Positions 21,455 to 33,389 of a DNA stretch of 64,000 nucleotides are shown piece after piece; within the stretch, counting starts at the first letter, position 1, and each line of letters begins with the position of its first letter. The position numbers were made by a program, and so were the translations under genes. The notes beneath the pieces were generated by a model, which saw only the letters and a program-made list of their open reading frames with translations, was not told where the DNA came from and did no database searches. The DNA is taken from NCBI RefSeq assembly GCF_900497805.2, contig NW_020954610.1, positions 35,246,835 through 35,310,834 of the forward strand, given 5' to 3'. Source of the DNA: Vombatus ursinus (taxonomy: Eukaryota; Chordata; Mammalia; Diprotodontia; Vombatidae).

Positions 21455-22955
21455 GAGGAGCTAATTTTAAAAAATTAATTTTTAAAAATTTCTTAGTTTT
21501 ATTTTTATAAACATCTATTATCTGTAGTACTACCTCTTTATGAAAATAATAGTTTTAAAAAGAACACTCTCACAATAAACACACAGGCCAGAAAAACAAA
21601 TTCCTGCATTGTCCATGTCCAGAAATGCCTGTCTCATTCTGGTCCATCATTTTTCTAGCAGGAGACGAGTGGTGTGATTCATCTCCATTCCTCTGGATTC
21701 TTGGTTTACCATTGCATTAATCAGAGTTTCAATGTTTTTCAAAGTTGTTTTTCTCTATAAAGTTGGTGGTGTGTAAATAAAGTAAAATATTTACTTTTAA
21801 ATAAAGTAACTAGGTAAGAAAATAACTCTAAATAGCTCCTTTTACTCTACCCCGTTTCCTCTGAAACTGTCTGTTTCCATCATTTCATATGATGATAATA
21901 TTCATGTGCCATAACTTATAGGTGGTTATTCCATTACGTTGTCTTAGTCTACTCATGAGCAACTAATAGTTCTCCAGTTATTTGAGTCTGTCTTTATTTC
22001 TTCAAAGAGTTTTTTTATAATTGGAGTAGCATCACTACTGATTTATCTTGATTGATACACTTTCAGATATTTTATACATTATATAATTAGCTTGAATGCA
22101 ATTTCTCTTCCTAGCTGTCCTGCATACAAGCATTGACCAGCAACTTCAAACAGACCTGACTTTTGAGATACCTGTGGAAGTGCATTTAAAGTAACTTCTT
22201 AGTATTGCTAATAGAATGCGGAGTAATACAGATCATTTACTGTATTACGCTGTTTTGAAATTTTTGTGTCAGTGGAGTAGTAGTCTGTAATCTCACTGTG
22301 ATTTAGTTTTTAAGACCATATTGGTATCATTTAAAGTGATTGAAAGGGAGCCCCCTTTTCCTGTTATAAATTGCTTATGCAATATTAGAATGAATTGTTC
22401 TCTGAATAGTTGTTATAATTCTTTTCCAAATCCTTCTAGTCCTGGAGTTTTTGTTTTTCCTTGGAAGTTCATTTATGACTTGTTCAATTTATTTTTCTAA
22501 TATTGAATTATTTAAATATTCAGTTTCTTTTGTTAACAGATATTTTATGTATTTTTGTAAATATCCATTCCTCCAGATTATTAGTTTGTTAGCATATAAT
22601 TCAGCACAATATTTTCTGATAATTTTCTTTATTCCTATTGTAAGTTTGAACAAATTTCTATTTCCTCTCTCTTTTTTTAAATCAAACTGGCTATTATATT
22701 AGTTTTTTCCAGGAAATCATTTACTTTTATAATTTCAGGGTTGGGGTTTTTTTTGTCTTTAATTTTGTTAACTTTTTTTGATTTTGGAGTTTCTCCTTTC
22801 TTATTTAGTTGAGATTTTTTAATTGTTTTATCAATTTTTTTTAGTTTCATAACCAGTTCACTAATGTTCTTTTTTCTCTTTTATTGATGAAAGCTTATAT
22901 AGATATAAAATTTTCCCTAAAATTGCTTTAGCTGTAGAGGGACTTTTTCCGCCCC
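21455..22955 (-). mobile_element. L1 fragments (3' UTR and ORF2 part) inserted in the hAT relic, antisense
   Basis: The left portion contains the L1 3' UTR type GCATTGTCCATGTCCAGAAATG, CTGTCTCATTCTGG and TTGCATTAATCAGAGTTTC, also met at 49.0 and 54.2 kb. The right portion (22390-22950) is the reversed ORF2 segment before and into the reverse transcriptase, comparable with 49.7-50.3 kb. Transposase sequence flanks both ends. Confidence 0.75.
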
Positions 22956-23420
22956 TAAAACAGCAAAACCTGTTTTATTACCAAGTATTAAGGTGCTTTA
23001 GCTGAACAAAGAGTATGAAGTTTTTCTTTACTTGGCAATTTTTTTTTTATAATTTCCGAAACACTGATAATCTTTGTTTTTTCCAAATGAGACTCAATAA
23101 GTTTTCTTTGGCATCAACATGCACATATTATACAAAAATAAGAAGCTGGCTGTGTTGAAAGATGTATGCAGTTTGATCCAGTTGCATATTAAAGGAGAAT
23201 GGTGATGCTCCCAATTCCTCCAAGACCTGCTTCAATGTGAAAAGAAAAATCAAGGATTCTACTATCACCTTCTTTGACAACAGAACCAAATTCAATTTGT
23301 ACCAATCCACAAGTGCCTGGGACATATGGCTTTACTAAAGTAAAGTGTGCTACTTCTTTGGTTTGGTTGTAAACAACTTTAGCGTGCTACAAGAGCTTTT
23401 TTCACTAGAAGAGAATCTGA
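22955..23420 (-). pseudogene. hAT-type transposase relic, N-terminal half
   Basis: The minus-strand frame at 23128-23325 contains NMQLDQTAYIFQHSQLLIFV followed by a stop and YVHVDAKENLLSL. This matches the hAT pattern ..QLDE.TDI....QLLVFVRYV. containing the first catalytic acidic region of the DDE/RNase H fold; here the expected acidic pair reads DQ. Upstream, a KEVAHFTLVKPYV-like stretch corresponds to the region before it. About 90 residues expected between this part and 21450 are missing. Confidence 0.72.
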
Positions 23421-23424
23421 ATCC

Positions 23425-24600
23425 TTAAATATATTTTTGAGACTGACAGATGCAAGGTAACTTTTTGCTGGCTTTATACTTCCATTCACAAGAAATTTTT
23501 TTCTGCACTAAAAACAGTGTGACTTTTGTGTCTCAACGTGTTATTAATAAAAAATAAAACCATATAGACCATATTCATTTTATTTTTTGATAATTCACTT
23601 AAATTGTTTCTGTAAAAAATAAAATAAAGCAAAACTAAAATATATGATTCAATTAATATTTTGAAACTATTTTATATGTTGAAATTATTTATTTGCTAAG
23701 TCTGCACAGAAATAATTTGTATGTTAAGTAAAGTTTAAGGTAGTTAATAAAATTGTATGACAAGTAAAATAAGGTAAATTTTACAATTTGTCCAAAGTTT
23801 TAACACTTATTGGCTTTTAACTCTTGGATATATGCTTGATTATAGCAGTAGTATCCTTCCTGGCATCTGGTTATCATTGTATATGTAGTCAAATGACTCT
23901 TTGTCCCTTCCTTAGAAACAATAGTTATCATTTTTTATTTAGTTCAAAATTTTACTAAGAAGATATTTTCGTGGAATATCAATATGCACACACCACTTGT
24001 ACAAAATACTGTTTATGCATTTCTTTATTTCATAAGTCAGTATACAAAAAGAAACTATGAAAAGGGAAAAAAAGAAAAAACCTTACAAAACTCGCAATAT
24101 AGTACATTGATCTGTGTCACATAGCTTTGCTAGCAATATTAACAAATTATTTTAATGTACATCAACAAGTATCTCAGATATCAGACATGTTTGAAGTTGC
24201 CTGCTCTATTGAAATTGACTGCTATTGTTTGCTATACAAAAGACTGTCTTCTGGTAAGTTAAGTATTATCATTTGAACTGCCCAATTTCGCAAAACATTA
24301 ACAATGAAAATTACTCACCTCCTTCCATATGTTGATCTACCAGCACTTGTATGTCACCTTTTCTTGGCTGAAGGAATACCAGGTGCTACAATGCTGCAGC
24401 ATTTCCTGTTGGTTGAACTGGGCAGCTGATCACTAGGAGCATCTATGAATGTGTAGACCCACCTGTATGTAATCTGTGGGTGGTTCTAATAACTGCAGTA
24501 CTTTTAAAGTAGTGTTGAGCATAAATGGTATTTCAAAATATCTGAAACTATAAGATATCATTACAACTGTCATGTGATATGAAGACATTTCTGATTTCTA
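23425..24600. other. Unclassified intronic DNA
   Basis: AT-rich, without long frames. The left part may hold the remaining 5' end of the hAT element, but terminal inverted repeats could not be identified by eye. Confidence 0.4.
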
Positions 24601-24639
24601 TTGGTGACAAAGTATACATGCCTTTGGTGTCCAAAACTT

Positions 24640-24955
24640 AATTTTGTATCTGAAGATTAACAGACCTTGAACATTTGTTTGGAAAGGTTTCCTTTAAGTG
24701 CTAGCTAAAATCCTACTTTCTGCAGAAAGTCTTCTCCAATCCCTCTTAATTCTAGTGCCTTCTTTCTATTAATTATTTCCTATTTATCCTTTTTATAGCT
24801 TGCTTTGCATATATTTGTTTGTATGTTGCTCCCCCATTAGGTTGTAAGCTCCTTGAGGGCAAGGACTGTGTTTTGGTTTTCTTCTATCTCCAGTATTTAG
24901 CACAGTGCCTGAGACATAGCAGGTACTTAATAAATGTTGGTTGATTAAAAGCAAG
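24640..24955 (+). mobile_element. L2 3' end
   Basis: It shows the complete L2 closing sequence: TTAGGTTGTAAGCTCCTTGA, GGGCAAGGACTGTGTTTTGG, ATTTAGCACAGTGCCTGAGA and ATAGCAGGTACTTAATAAATG, preceded by TGCAGAAAGTCTTCTCC. It is well preserved for L2. Confidence 0.9.
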
Positions 24956-25254
24956 ATAAATATTTCCTTTTTAATTGGGAAAACAGAAAGTCAGAATATG
25001 AATGTTCTAATGGATGGATCATGATGATTGCTTATTTGTTTCATTAATTATGTTATATATACAAGTTCTCCAGTGTTTCTGATATCTAAAGTTCCTAAGT
25101 ATTCTAAAATTCTAATATCCTATCGGTTGGAAGGAAGGTGAAGGAAGAGGAAATTAGAATAAAGGATTGAACTACCTGCTATCCTTCTGTTCCCAGAGCA
25201 AAAGTTATTGCTAAAAAACACAATGTTCATGAGGGCTATTCTTGATTAATACAT

Positions 25255-25440
25255 AGATTTATAGACAATAGAATTATGGAAATCATCTAGTCCAATTCCC
25301 TCATTTGACCAATGAGCCTGAGAGTACCTCATCTTTTAATATCTCACAGGGCCGTTGTAGCAGAGCTATAAAAGTGTTTTATAAATTGTAAAGTGCTATA
25401 CAAATGTTAGATGGTATTTGTATTATTTGGGTAAGTAACT
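25255..25440. mobile_element. Two MIR-type scraps
   Basis: 25262-25325 reads as reversed MIR3 (GGAAATCATCTAGTCCAATT, CCCTCATTTGACCAATGAG). 25340-25440 reads as a forward MIR tail (CACAGGGCCGTTGTAGCAGA, AAAGTGCTATACAAATGTTAG). Both are degraded. Confidence 0.5.
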
Positions 25441-26500
25441 AGTGAATTAGGCTGAAGTCAACCAATTAGACAAATACCCTAATCCCAATCCAGGTCCCTA
25501 ACAACAAAGATAGTAGGGCCAACTCAGTGGAGGGCTAGGCGCTTCTATGTTTGGCCTTTTGCCTCTTCCAGAAGATGGTCTAGGCCTGGATCTGAGGTCA
25601 AGGTAAATGTTTTCCTTTTTTGAGAACTAACCTATGAGTTGGGCTGTAAGAGAATTTCAGAGATAGCTATGAGAAAGGGAATTGAGTGGGGGAAGGCAGT
25701 GTCTTCAAAAAAAGGATTTTAGTATGTGATATGATTTTAAGGGATTAGTGGGAAACTCTACCTGACTCATAATTTCTCTTTTCCCTTAACCCTAAAGTTT
25801 CAGGAATTAAAAATTCATTTGAGTAGTTTTTTTTAAAGTGCATATACACATACCTGAGAAGTGCTGTAAGTTCATTTTTATATCCTTTTTCTCTTAAAAT
25901 CTTGCTCAGAACAGCAATGGAAGGATGGTGGAAGAGGAGTGATAAATCTAGAGAAATGAGTCAGAGGAGACTGGTTTATTTTTGTGTTTCAGAGGGTCAT
26001 AGCAAATGTGGAATGAATGTCAGAGGGTGGCCTGATGTAGAAAGACTTTGAGAAATAGGAGTATATTGAGCAGATAATGTGGAGTACCAAAAGGTAGGAA
26101 AGTAGTACAGAAAGGGAGGGGAAGAGGGTACCATGGACAAATTTAACATGCTTCGAAATTTTGCCCAGACCTGACCCTACTTGTCTATTACAAAAAGCAG
26201 CTGGGAAAAGATGCCTGTGGTCAGAAAGGCCTCTAGGAGATCGAGAAATCTTTTAGAGAGGGAGTGGTGTTCCATAGACTCTGTACTCCAATTTTCTGCT
26301 CTGGTAAGGCTGGATTTTAATTGGGGTTTGGAGGAGTGGAGGAAAAAAGGAGAAAAGGGTATACCAAAGATAAATTCTCTAATTCAGCATATGAACCTAA
26401 TACCATCTCACCCACTTAGGAATCCTGCTCAATTTACAATGTGCAGGCTGTGTAAAAGTTTTTTGGGCTATTTTTCTTCATTTTCTGATTGTTTGAAAAA
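25441..26500. other. Unclassified intronic DNA
   Basis: It holds a 113-codon plus-strand frame (26181-26522) that I do not recognise. Its last codons run into the next SINE, and no splice or start context supports it, so I treat it as a chance frame. Confidence 0.45.
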
Positions 26501-26504
26501 GACA

Positions 26505-26630
26505 AAATGGGGTAGTGGTTAAGCTAGCCTTGGAGTTAAGAAGACTTGAATTCAAGTTCAGACTCCATGACCCAGGGTAGGTCACTTAACCTTTCAGTGC
26601 TCCAGGCAATTCTTTAAGAATTACAAAGAA
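26505..26630 (+). mobile_element. tRNA-headed SINE (MIR or CORE-SINE), 5' half
   Basis: GGGGTAGTGGTTAAGCTAGCC, TTGAATTCAAGTTCAGACTC and GGTAGGTCACTTAACCTTTC follow the A box, B box and CORE order of a tRNA-derived SINE. The tail is missing. Confidence 0.65.
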
Positions 26631-26720
26631 GTTATTAATCTACAGGTGTAGAAGTTTCCACTATGGGAGTTTTATATCAAATATACAGTATTTATAAAAT
26701 TGCAGATCTGGACACATTAG

Positions 26721-26725
26721 ACACA

Positions 26726-26761
<36 letters not shown>
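26721..26761. repeat. (AC)n microsatellite
   Basis: About 20 AC units with one AT interruption after the fifth unit. Confidence 0.95.
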
Positions 26762-26765
<4 letters not shown>

Positions 26766-26799
26766 CATCTTGAGTGTTATGAAACTCTTTAAGTGCATG

Positions 26800-27010
26800 T
26801 TAGAAAAAGAGTGCTATATTTGAAGCCAGGAGATTTAGGTTGGAATCTGGAATTTAACATCTGTTGTGATACTCAGTAATCTCTTAATCTCTCTAAGCCT
26901 TGGTTTCCTTAATTGTAAAATGGGTATAATATTTGTACTTTACGCCATGGAATGGTTGAGAGAAAAGTGCTTTATAAACTTTGAAACAAGTGTGAGCTAT
27001 TATGAAGTGA
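26800..27010 (+). mobile_element. MIR SINE
   Basis: The head has TTTGAAGCCAGGAGATTTAGG, the middle has CTTAATCTCTCTAAGCCTTG and TTTCCTTAATTGTAAAATGG, and the tail has AAAAGTGCTTTATAAACTTTG. It is full order and diverged. Confidence 0.8.
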
Positions 27011-28385
27011 TGAAGTAGAAATATTCTTAGATTTGAGTTTGTACTTTTAAATGACAAAATTAGTATCGTTACCTAAGTTACCTAAAGAGCAAAAGCTCTG
27101 TACCAAAGACTCCCAGAGAACCAAATTATGTTTGAAATTAAAATTAATCATGTCAAAGATATTACAAAATTGAACTAATAAGCAGTTTTTTCTAGCAGTA
27201 TTTCAATACACGTAAAATCACCTACATGATATGACTCAGAAAAGTATTCCCTTTCATTCCCTTTCATTCATTCAGAGAATTTAAGGGAAGAAAGGCAATT
27301 TTTTTTTCATGCAAACATATTTTCATATTATCCATCTTATAAAAAAGTGAGAAAAATAAAGAAAAATTTAAAAAATTATCCTTTAATATGTATTCAGAGT
27401 TCATCAGTTACCTGAAGGTGGATAGCATTTTTCTGTCATGGGTAGCAAGAGTATTATTTTTAATACAACCAAAATATCCCACTTGTTTAACGATGTTGGG
27501 GAAAAATTACCCTCCTGATACTTTATGGTATATAACACTACTGAATATTACATTAAATATATTTTTGACCACAGACATTCATTTGATCGACTAAGATTAA
27601 GATTATTACTATTCATTAGAAGAGAACTACCATTGATGTTATTAAGATCTATTTCTAAATAAGAAATATTTTTTGAGGATTTGGAGGTGGGATGAGATAG
27701 GAAAGAATTAAATGTAATTGTGCCCATATGAACAGACATAGTGTCTTTATATATTTGGTTGCTTTATATATTCTACATATGTTTATATATTTCTTTATAT
27801 AATTATGGAAACCTACAGAATTGAATTCAGGTACCTCTTTGCTAAGACAGAAATGAGTTGTTCTTTTTTGGGGGGAGGGCTTGGAGTATGGCAAAGGAAT
27901 ATTTCTTAATTTGGAATGATAAGAATTTAAATTGATTTCAGGAATCTGGGTTTTGAAATTTTTGTCAGTGGTCTCTTACAGCTATGTGAAAGTGAGTAAT
28001 GAATGGTTCTAATTACAGGTCTACATTTACCTATTGCCATTTAACACTCTGGAATAGGAGAGCTTCTGTTTTCTTCAAGGCCTTTGGCTACCACTATTTT
28101 AGTGAGACACTTAATCTTTGATTCTTGCTCGGTAGGAAGATTTTTGCACATTATGCAAAGTAATAAAATTATTTAAAGGAAGTTACAGATGTTACTCATT
28201 GCACCAGACAGGGTCAAATAGCTAATCTTATCAGAAATGCAAGGTTATGCAGTTTGTAACTTAAAACCTCTGTTTTTATTCATTTCTGTTCTCACTGCCA
28301 AATATATCATTTAAGGCTTTGTGAATGATTTCCTGAATGATGTTGTTATAACTTTTCTTCCTCTCTGAGAATTCTGTAAGTATTT
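27011..28385. other. Unclassified intronic DNA
   Basis: No repeat or gene that I can support. Open frames are short and AT-driven. Confidence 0.45.
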
Positions 28386-28389
28386 GACT

Positions 28390-28515
28390 GGTTTAAAACT
28401 TTGAGTCAGTGACTTTACCTCTCTTGGCCTCAGTTTCCTCATCTATAAAATCGAGAAGTTTGACTAGATTATCTTCAAACTCATTTTTAGCTCTAACATT
28501 GTGTTACTCCTAAAT
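28390..28515 (+). mobile_element. MIR/MIR3 fragment
   Basis: It contains TTTACCTCTCTTGGCCTCAG, TTTCCTCATCTATAAAATCG, GACTAGATTATCTTCAAACTC and a TTTTAGCTCTAACATT end, the order of MIR3. Confidence 0.75.
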
Positions 28516-29200
28516 GATTTTATAAGTGCAATTTTATATTGTAAACTTAAAGCAGAAGTCAGATCTGCATGGTTTTCTTGGCACTTACCATAATATTAAT
28601 CATCAACAGAGTTTTAATTCTCTTTGAAGATGACAACTAGTGAGTTTCATCCATTGTTTATGAATTTGAAGGAAATTACTTGTGCTGATGAGATGACAAC
28701 TCTGAGCATCCCTTTGAAAGGACTGACTAGATCTACCTTTTTTGTCTTTGTATTCCCAGTGTGTTTCACTTAGAAACAGTACAAACACTAAATTGAATTG
28801 AATTCAGTGAATTGAAAAGCTAGGAACTTCATGCTAGGTAGCCAGCTTGTGCTCTAAAGGTAATTTACCTTTAGAAAATTACCCAGATGATTCAATGTTC
28901 CTATCATGAATTACAACTTGACTTCTGAGGTTTTCTCTGTTTGTTTTGATGATGCTGTTTTCCATGCAGATTTCCTTGTCATTGGCCTGGAGTCCCACTT
29001 GAGAATAGCACTCTTAACAGTAATACATTTAGAGGATGGTAAAACTCAGTCAGCTTTTTGTGAATGGAGTACTTGCCGCTGTTTTCTAGAGCTTCTATCA
29101 CTGTATCATATAATTAAGAAATAGTATTCATTAAAGTGCCTAAATTTTGCTATGTGAATTAATAGAAAAGTAGGTTGGAGGAATTGTGTAACAAAAATGT
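28516..29200. other. Unclassified intronic DNA
   Basis: A 72-codon frame (28906-29124, plus) is not recognised. It lies upstream of the sense hAT relic and could include its lost 5' part, but I see no transposase motif in it. Confidence 0.35.
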
Positions 29201-29204
29201 CAGG

Positions 29205-29335
29205 GGATCCTGGAAATTAATCACCCTGTCGTCCATTTTACATATGAAGAACTTGATGTATTATATAAGGTCCTAAGCCAGTGAAAGACTTAGATAAAAA
29301 GCCAGGGTTGTTTCATTGTGCCAGATCCAGAAATA
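29205..29335 (-). mobile_element. MIR3 fragment, antisense
   Basis: CATTTTACATATGAAGAAC, a GGTCCTAAGCCAGTGAAAGA block and AAAAAGCCAGGGTTGTTTC follow reversed MIR3 order. Confidence 0.5.
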
Positions 29336-29699
29336 AAGCAGTATTTTAGTAGCTAGAACAAAAGCTCTAACGAGAATTCTCACAATTGCCATGCCAAGTA
29401 TTAGAGCACTTATTTTTTTTTTCAAACTTGATAACTAGCTTTTGAATGGACATTTAAGAGGATCTATTATTAGCATTGTTCTAAATTCTAGAGCAGTTCT
29501 CAGGCCAGTAAATTTTTCCAGAGACTTCATGACCTGTGAATTAAAAATTTGGCTTCAATGATGAAGAATTGTCCTTCTGCCTTAGAAATGGACAAATTTG
29601 TAGATGTAGTTAGACTTGACTGTTTTCCTTGTATTAGTCCAGTATCAGCAACAATTAATCATCATAGAAGATCTCTTTATGGGAATGCTTGGCAGCAAA

Positions 29700-30835
29700 C
29701 AAAAATGGTGCTAAAGTTTTCAAAGTGTTGAATAACTTTTTTGAATTTTGTGATTTATTCTGGGATAACAGTGTTGATATACATGTATGCTGATGATTCA
29801 AAAACAGTCATGGATAAAATTGTTTGTGTCTTAGACAGTGATACAGTGACATCAGAGTGTACTAGTAGCCATTGTATTCTCTACCACCACATACTCACAA
29901 TAAAAAAGAAAAAAAGCCAGTTTCACTTAAGAATATCCTTGATGAATCAAACAAAATTATTAACTTTATTAAATCCCCACTCTTCAGTACATCTTTCTGC
30001 GTGATGAAATGGGAAGTGAGCATAAAGTTTTCCTGCTGTATACCAAAGTAAAAGCACTTGGGGGTTTGAGTTGTGAACTTTTCATGGAACATCATTTTTA
30101 CTTGAAAGAAGGACTGACAAACTAAGATTATTCAGACTTGGGTATTTGGCAGATATTTTTTCGAAAATGAACTGAGTGAACCAGTCATTTCAAGGAAAAT
30201 AACTGACAGTATTTGTTGCAAATGATAAACTTTGAGTTTTGAAGTGGAAATTAGGTTTTTGGAAAACTTGTATTAACCATCATGAACTTCACAACTTCCC
30301 AATACAGAAATATTTTTTATGAGAAAAATCAGTGGAAAAAAGTCACAGATTAATGGATACTAATGAATGTGTTTTTTAAAAAATATTAAATCATAAAGTA
30401 TGTCACCTTTCCAAATGACCAATGCATGATACAGAATCACACATGGGTAAAAGATCCATTCAAAGCTCAAGAGAAACCAATGGATTTTAGTGTAACAGAG
30501 TATGAAAAGTTCATTTATGTAATTTTGATTCTACATTCCAACTAACCTGTAAGAAATTACCACTTGTTGAGTTTTGATGTAGTATCAAAGAAAATCCATT
30601 ATTATCAGAAAAGGCTACTAAAATACTCTTCCATTTTCCTACAACATATCTGTGTGAAGCCAAATTTTCTTCATATTCTTCAACCAAATAACATGTAAGA
30701 ACAGATTGGATGCAAAAGGAGAGACAAGAATCCATTAGTTTTTTACTAAGCCAGAGATTAAAGAGATTTGCAAATATATTAAACATTGCCATTCTTATCA
30801 CTAAATTTTTTTGTTTTGTAAAAGTTATTTTTCAT
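29700..30835 (+). pseudogene. hAT-type (ZBED5/FAM200-like) transposase relic, sense
   Basis: Ordered hAT motifs appear in shifting frames. FKVLNNFFEFCDLFWDN (29719-29769) precedes the second acidic motif; CTSSHCILYHHIL (29858-29896) is the conserved TSSHC.LHR segment; a LGYLADIF-like block lies near 30.14 kb. An EYEKF segment lies near 30.50 kb, FHFPTTYLCEAKFSSYSSTK is at 30629-30688, and KNRLDAKGETRIH is at 30697-30735. The last two form the hAT C-terminal dimerisation domain. A stop at 30689 and a frame change separate them, and other stops occur upstream. The length, about 380 codons, lacks the BED zinc finger and N-terminal part of a full protein (about 600-700 residues). It may be a transposon fossil or a retrocopy of a domesticated hAT gene. 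Confidence 0.82.
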
Positions 30836-32555
30836 GAAAAATGTTTTTGATGGTAATGTGTAATAGATTTTTGTTATTTTAAATTAATAAATATTTCAAA
30901 AGTTATCATACATTATTTACAACAATTTACAATACAGTAAATGTCAATGGATATAACCCGCTTAAACAAAAACTCTTTGGGGTCCTCAGTTTTTTAAAGT
31001 ATGAAGTATAAAGTTCCAGAGACCAAAAAGTTTGAGAATCTCTTTCCTCGATGATAGTTTTCCAACCAAATCCCTATTAAAGAAAGAGAGAGGATTCAAA
31101 GAGTAAAAGATTATAGGTATGTGTGTGCTTCTGAAATGTGGGGGAAAACATTCATAAACATCTTCTAGAGTTAAGTGGTCTTGAAAGGAAAACATGCTGA
31201 GGGTTCAAAAGCAGAATCTATATGCCAAAAAAGTCATTTAAAACAATCCACCAGGTCAAGTAAATGGCTAATATCTGTTGTCTCATCCTAAACTGTTTTA
31301 GCTGGTCTGCTACCTATTACTTATTTAGGAATTTCTTAATGATGGCAAATGTATTGCCAATGATCTCTGAATATCATAATGGAGGCAAAGTAGAGAAGAT
31401 AGAAAACTTAAAGATGAAATAAAATAATGGTAGCACTCTACCTGCTTTTTTTTTTTAGAGCTATTCTGAGGTTACTTCTCTGTTTTAAAACACGTACCTT
31501 GACAGTAGCATCGTAGTCCAAAGGGATTCCTAAGAGCTCAGGTTTGTTTGTTTGAACCTGTTAAAGCCTTTATGTGAAAGACTGGGTCATACCCTGAGCA
31601 ATGTGTATGAAAAGGAGAAACTAAAAAAAGGAAAAGAAAAAGGAAAAAAAAAAAGAAAAGGAGAAGCTCTCTCAGCTTCAGAGAAAGAGATTTTGAGTGT
31701 ATGGATCCAGAGGTTGAAGCAAAGGGAGGATGAACTTGGGACAGAAAAGAGAGATACTGAAGGGAATCATTGACTCTAGAAGCAGCACTATTATGTCTGT
31801 TGTTTGGGTAAAGTTTGACCTAGAAGGTCCATCCACTTTTGCTGGGAGCCTTCCTTGATTTTACCTGGCATCTGAAGGGTACTTAATGGAACATTCTGGT
31901 TATTTGGATACCATCTATAAGGAGATGGTAATTGAAGCCATGAAAGTATAAAGAGGAAAGTAAAGAACTAGGCCTTGAGCAATGTTCACAATTAGACAAC
32001 AAAGGTAGAATGGTAGCCTCAGAAGGTCACAGAGGAGGAGCAACGGGTCTGGGTAGTATGTGCAACAAACCTGTTTAGCTTAAATTGTTTAACGGTGCAG
32101 TCATTGTATAGAACTCTTAGTTGAGCAAAACAGGTTTATAACTAATCTTTTGGCTACCCAGTTAGAACAAGGCTGCTTTCCATATTTCTTCATGTAAATT
32201 TGGGAGCATTTTTCCAAGTGGCATAAAAGACATGAAATGTAAAAAAAAAAAATCAAATAAAATAACATTAATATAAATTGATTTGCAAATCTTAAAAAGT
32301 GTTATATGTGTATATATATTAATTATTATTATATCGATCATCAAGGACACATGCTACTTGAAAAGGAGACTGGTCTTGTGGTCATGAAATGTTAAAAAAA
32401 AAACCTACGGCTTTTATCACATTGTGTAGATTTACTAAGGAGGATTTGTAGAAGATTAATCGACAAGCATTTATTAAACAAATAGAACCAATATAGCTAA
32501 ACTTAGAAGATAAGGAGGAAATTGGGGGGAAGGTCTTTATGACAATTTTTTTTTT
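30836..32555. other. Unclassified intronic DNA
   Basis: It includes a purine-rich GAAAAGGAAA-type tract near 31600-31670 that makes a lysine-rich open frame (31552-31773), which I reject as a gene. A short L2-like CGACAAGCATTTATTAAAC occurs near 32460. Confidence 0.45.
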
Positions 32556-32559
32556 TTTG

Positions 32560-33243
32560 CTGATATAGGTCTCATTTCAAATTTAAAAGAATAAGAGCCA
32601 TTCCTCAATTAATAAAATGGTTGAAGGATATGAACAGTTTTCAGAAGAAGAAATCCTAACTATCAATAGTCACATGGAAAAATGTTCCAAATTACTAATT
32701 ATTAGAGTAATATGAATTACTCTAATGGTTGGAACTGTGAACTGGTCTGGTGATTCCAGAAAGCAATTTAGAGCAATGCCCAGAAAGCTATTAAACTCAG
32801 TATAATCTCTGATCCAGTCTTATGACTGCTAGATCTGTACCTCAAAGAGATCAAAGAAAGAGGAAATAACCCATGTGTACAAAAATATTTACAGCAGCTC
32901 TTTTTGTGGTGGCAAAGAATTTGACCACATAGTGGCAAGAATTGGCTGCCCATCAGTTGGTAACTGAACAAGTTATGGTATATAAATGTGATGGAACACT
33001 ATTGTACTCTATGAAATGATGAGGAGGATAGTTTCAGAGAAACTTGGGAAGACACATATGAATTGATGCAGAGTGAAATAAGCAGAACAATTTATATACT
33101 AACAGTATTGTAAAGACAAACTGTACCCACCTCCTCATAGAGAGGTAATGGACTGAGAGTGCAAATTGAGTACTTTTATATTTTGGACAAGGTTGGGCAT
33201 AGGGGTGAAGGAGAGAAGGTGGAACTAAATTAAAATTAAAAAA
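32560..33243 (+). mobile_element. 5'-truncated L1, ORF2 tail and 3' UTR
   Basis: Collinear with 8.5-9.5 kb: AATAAGAGCCATTCCTCAATT, GAACAGTTTTCAGAAGAAGA, CAGCAGCTCTTTTTGTGGTG and TGATGCAGAGTGAAATAAGC. It has several internal deletions and ends in an A-rich AATTAAAAAATAAA tail. Confidence 0.85.
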
Positions 33244-33365
33244 TAAACATTTATTCAGCATCTGTTATGCCCTAATTGCTGGGGATACAAAGCCAAATAA
33301 AAAGGGTGGGAGAAATAACCCTTACTCTCAAAGAACTTACATTCTATTGAAGAAAGCATGTACAT
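33244..33365 (-). mobile_element. L2 3'-end fragment, antisense
   Basis: ACATTTATTCAGCATCTGTTA, TGCTGGGGATACAAAGCC, CTCTCAAAGAACTTACATTCT. It directly follows the L1 tail. Confidence 0.75.
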
Positions 33366-33389
33366 ATATAATCATATGCAGCATAAATG

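Noticed and set aside
26181-26522. 113-codon open frame on the plus strand
   Set aside because: There is no familiar protein similarity, it ends inside a SINE, and no splice or promoter context supports it.
31552-31773. Lysine/glutamate-rich 73-codon frame
   Set aside because: It is produced by a purine-rich GAAAAGG tract; it is low-complexity sequence.
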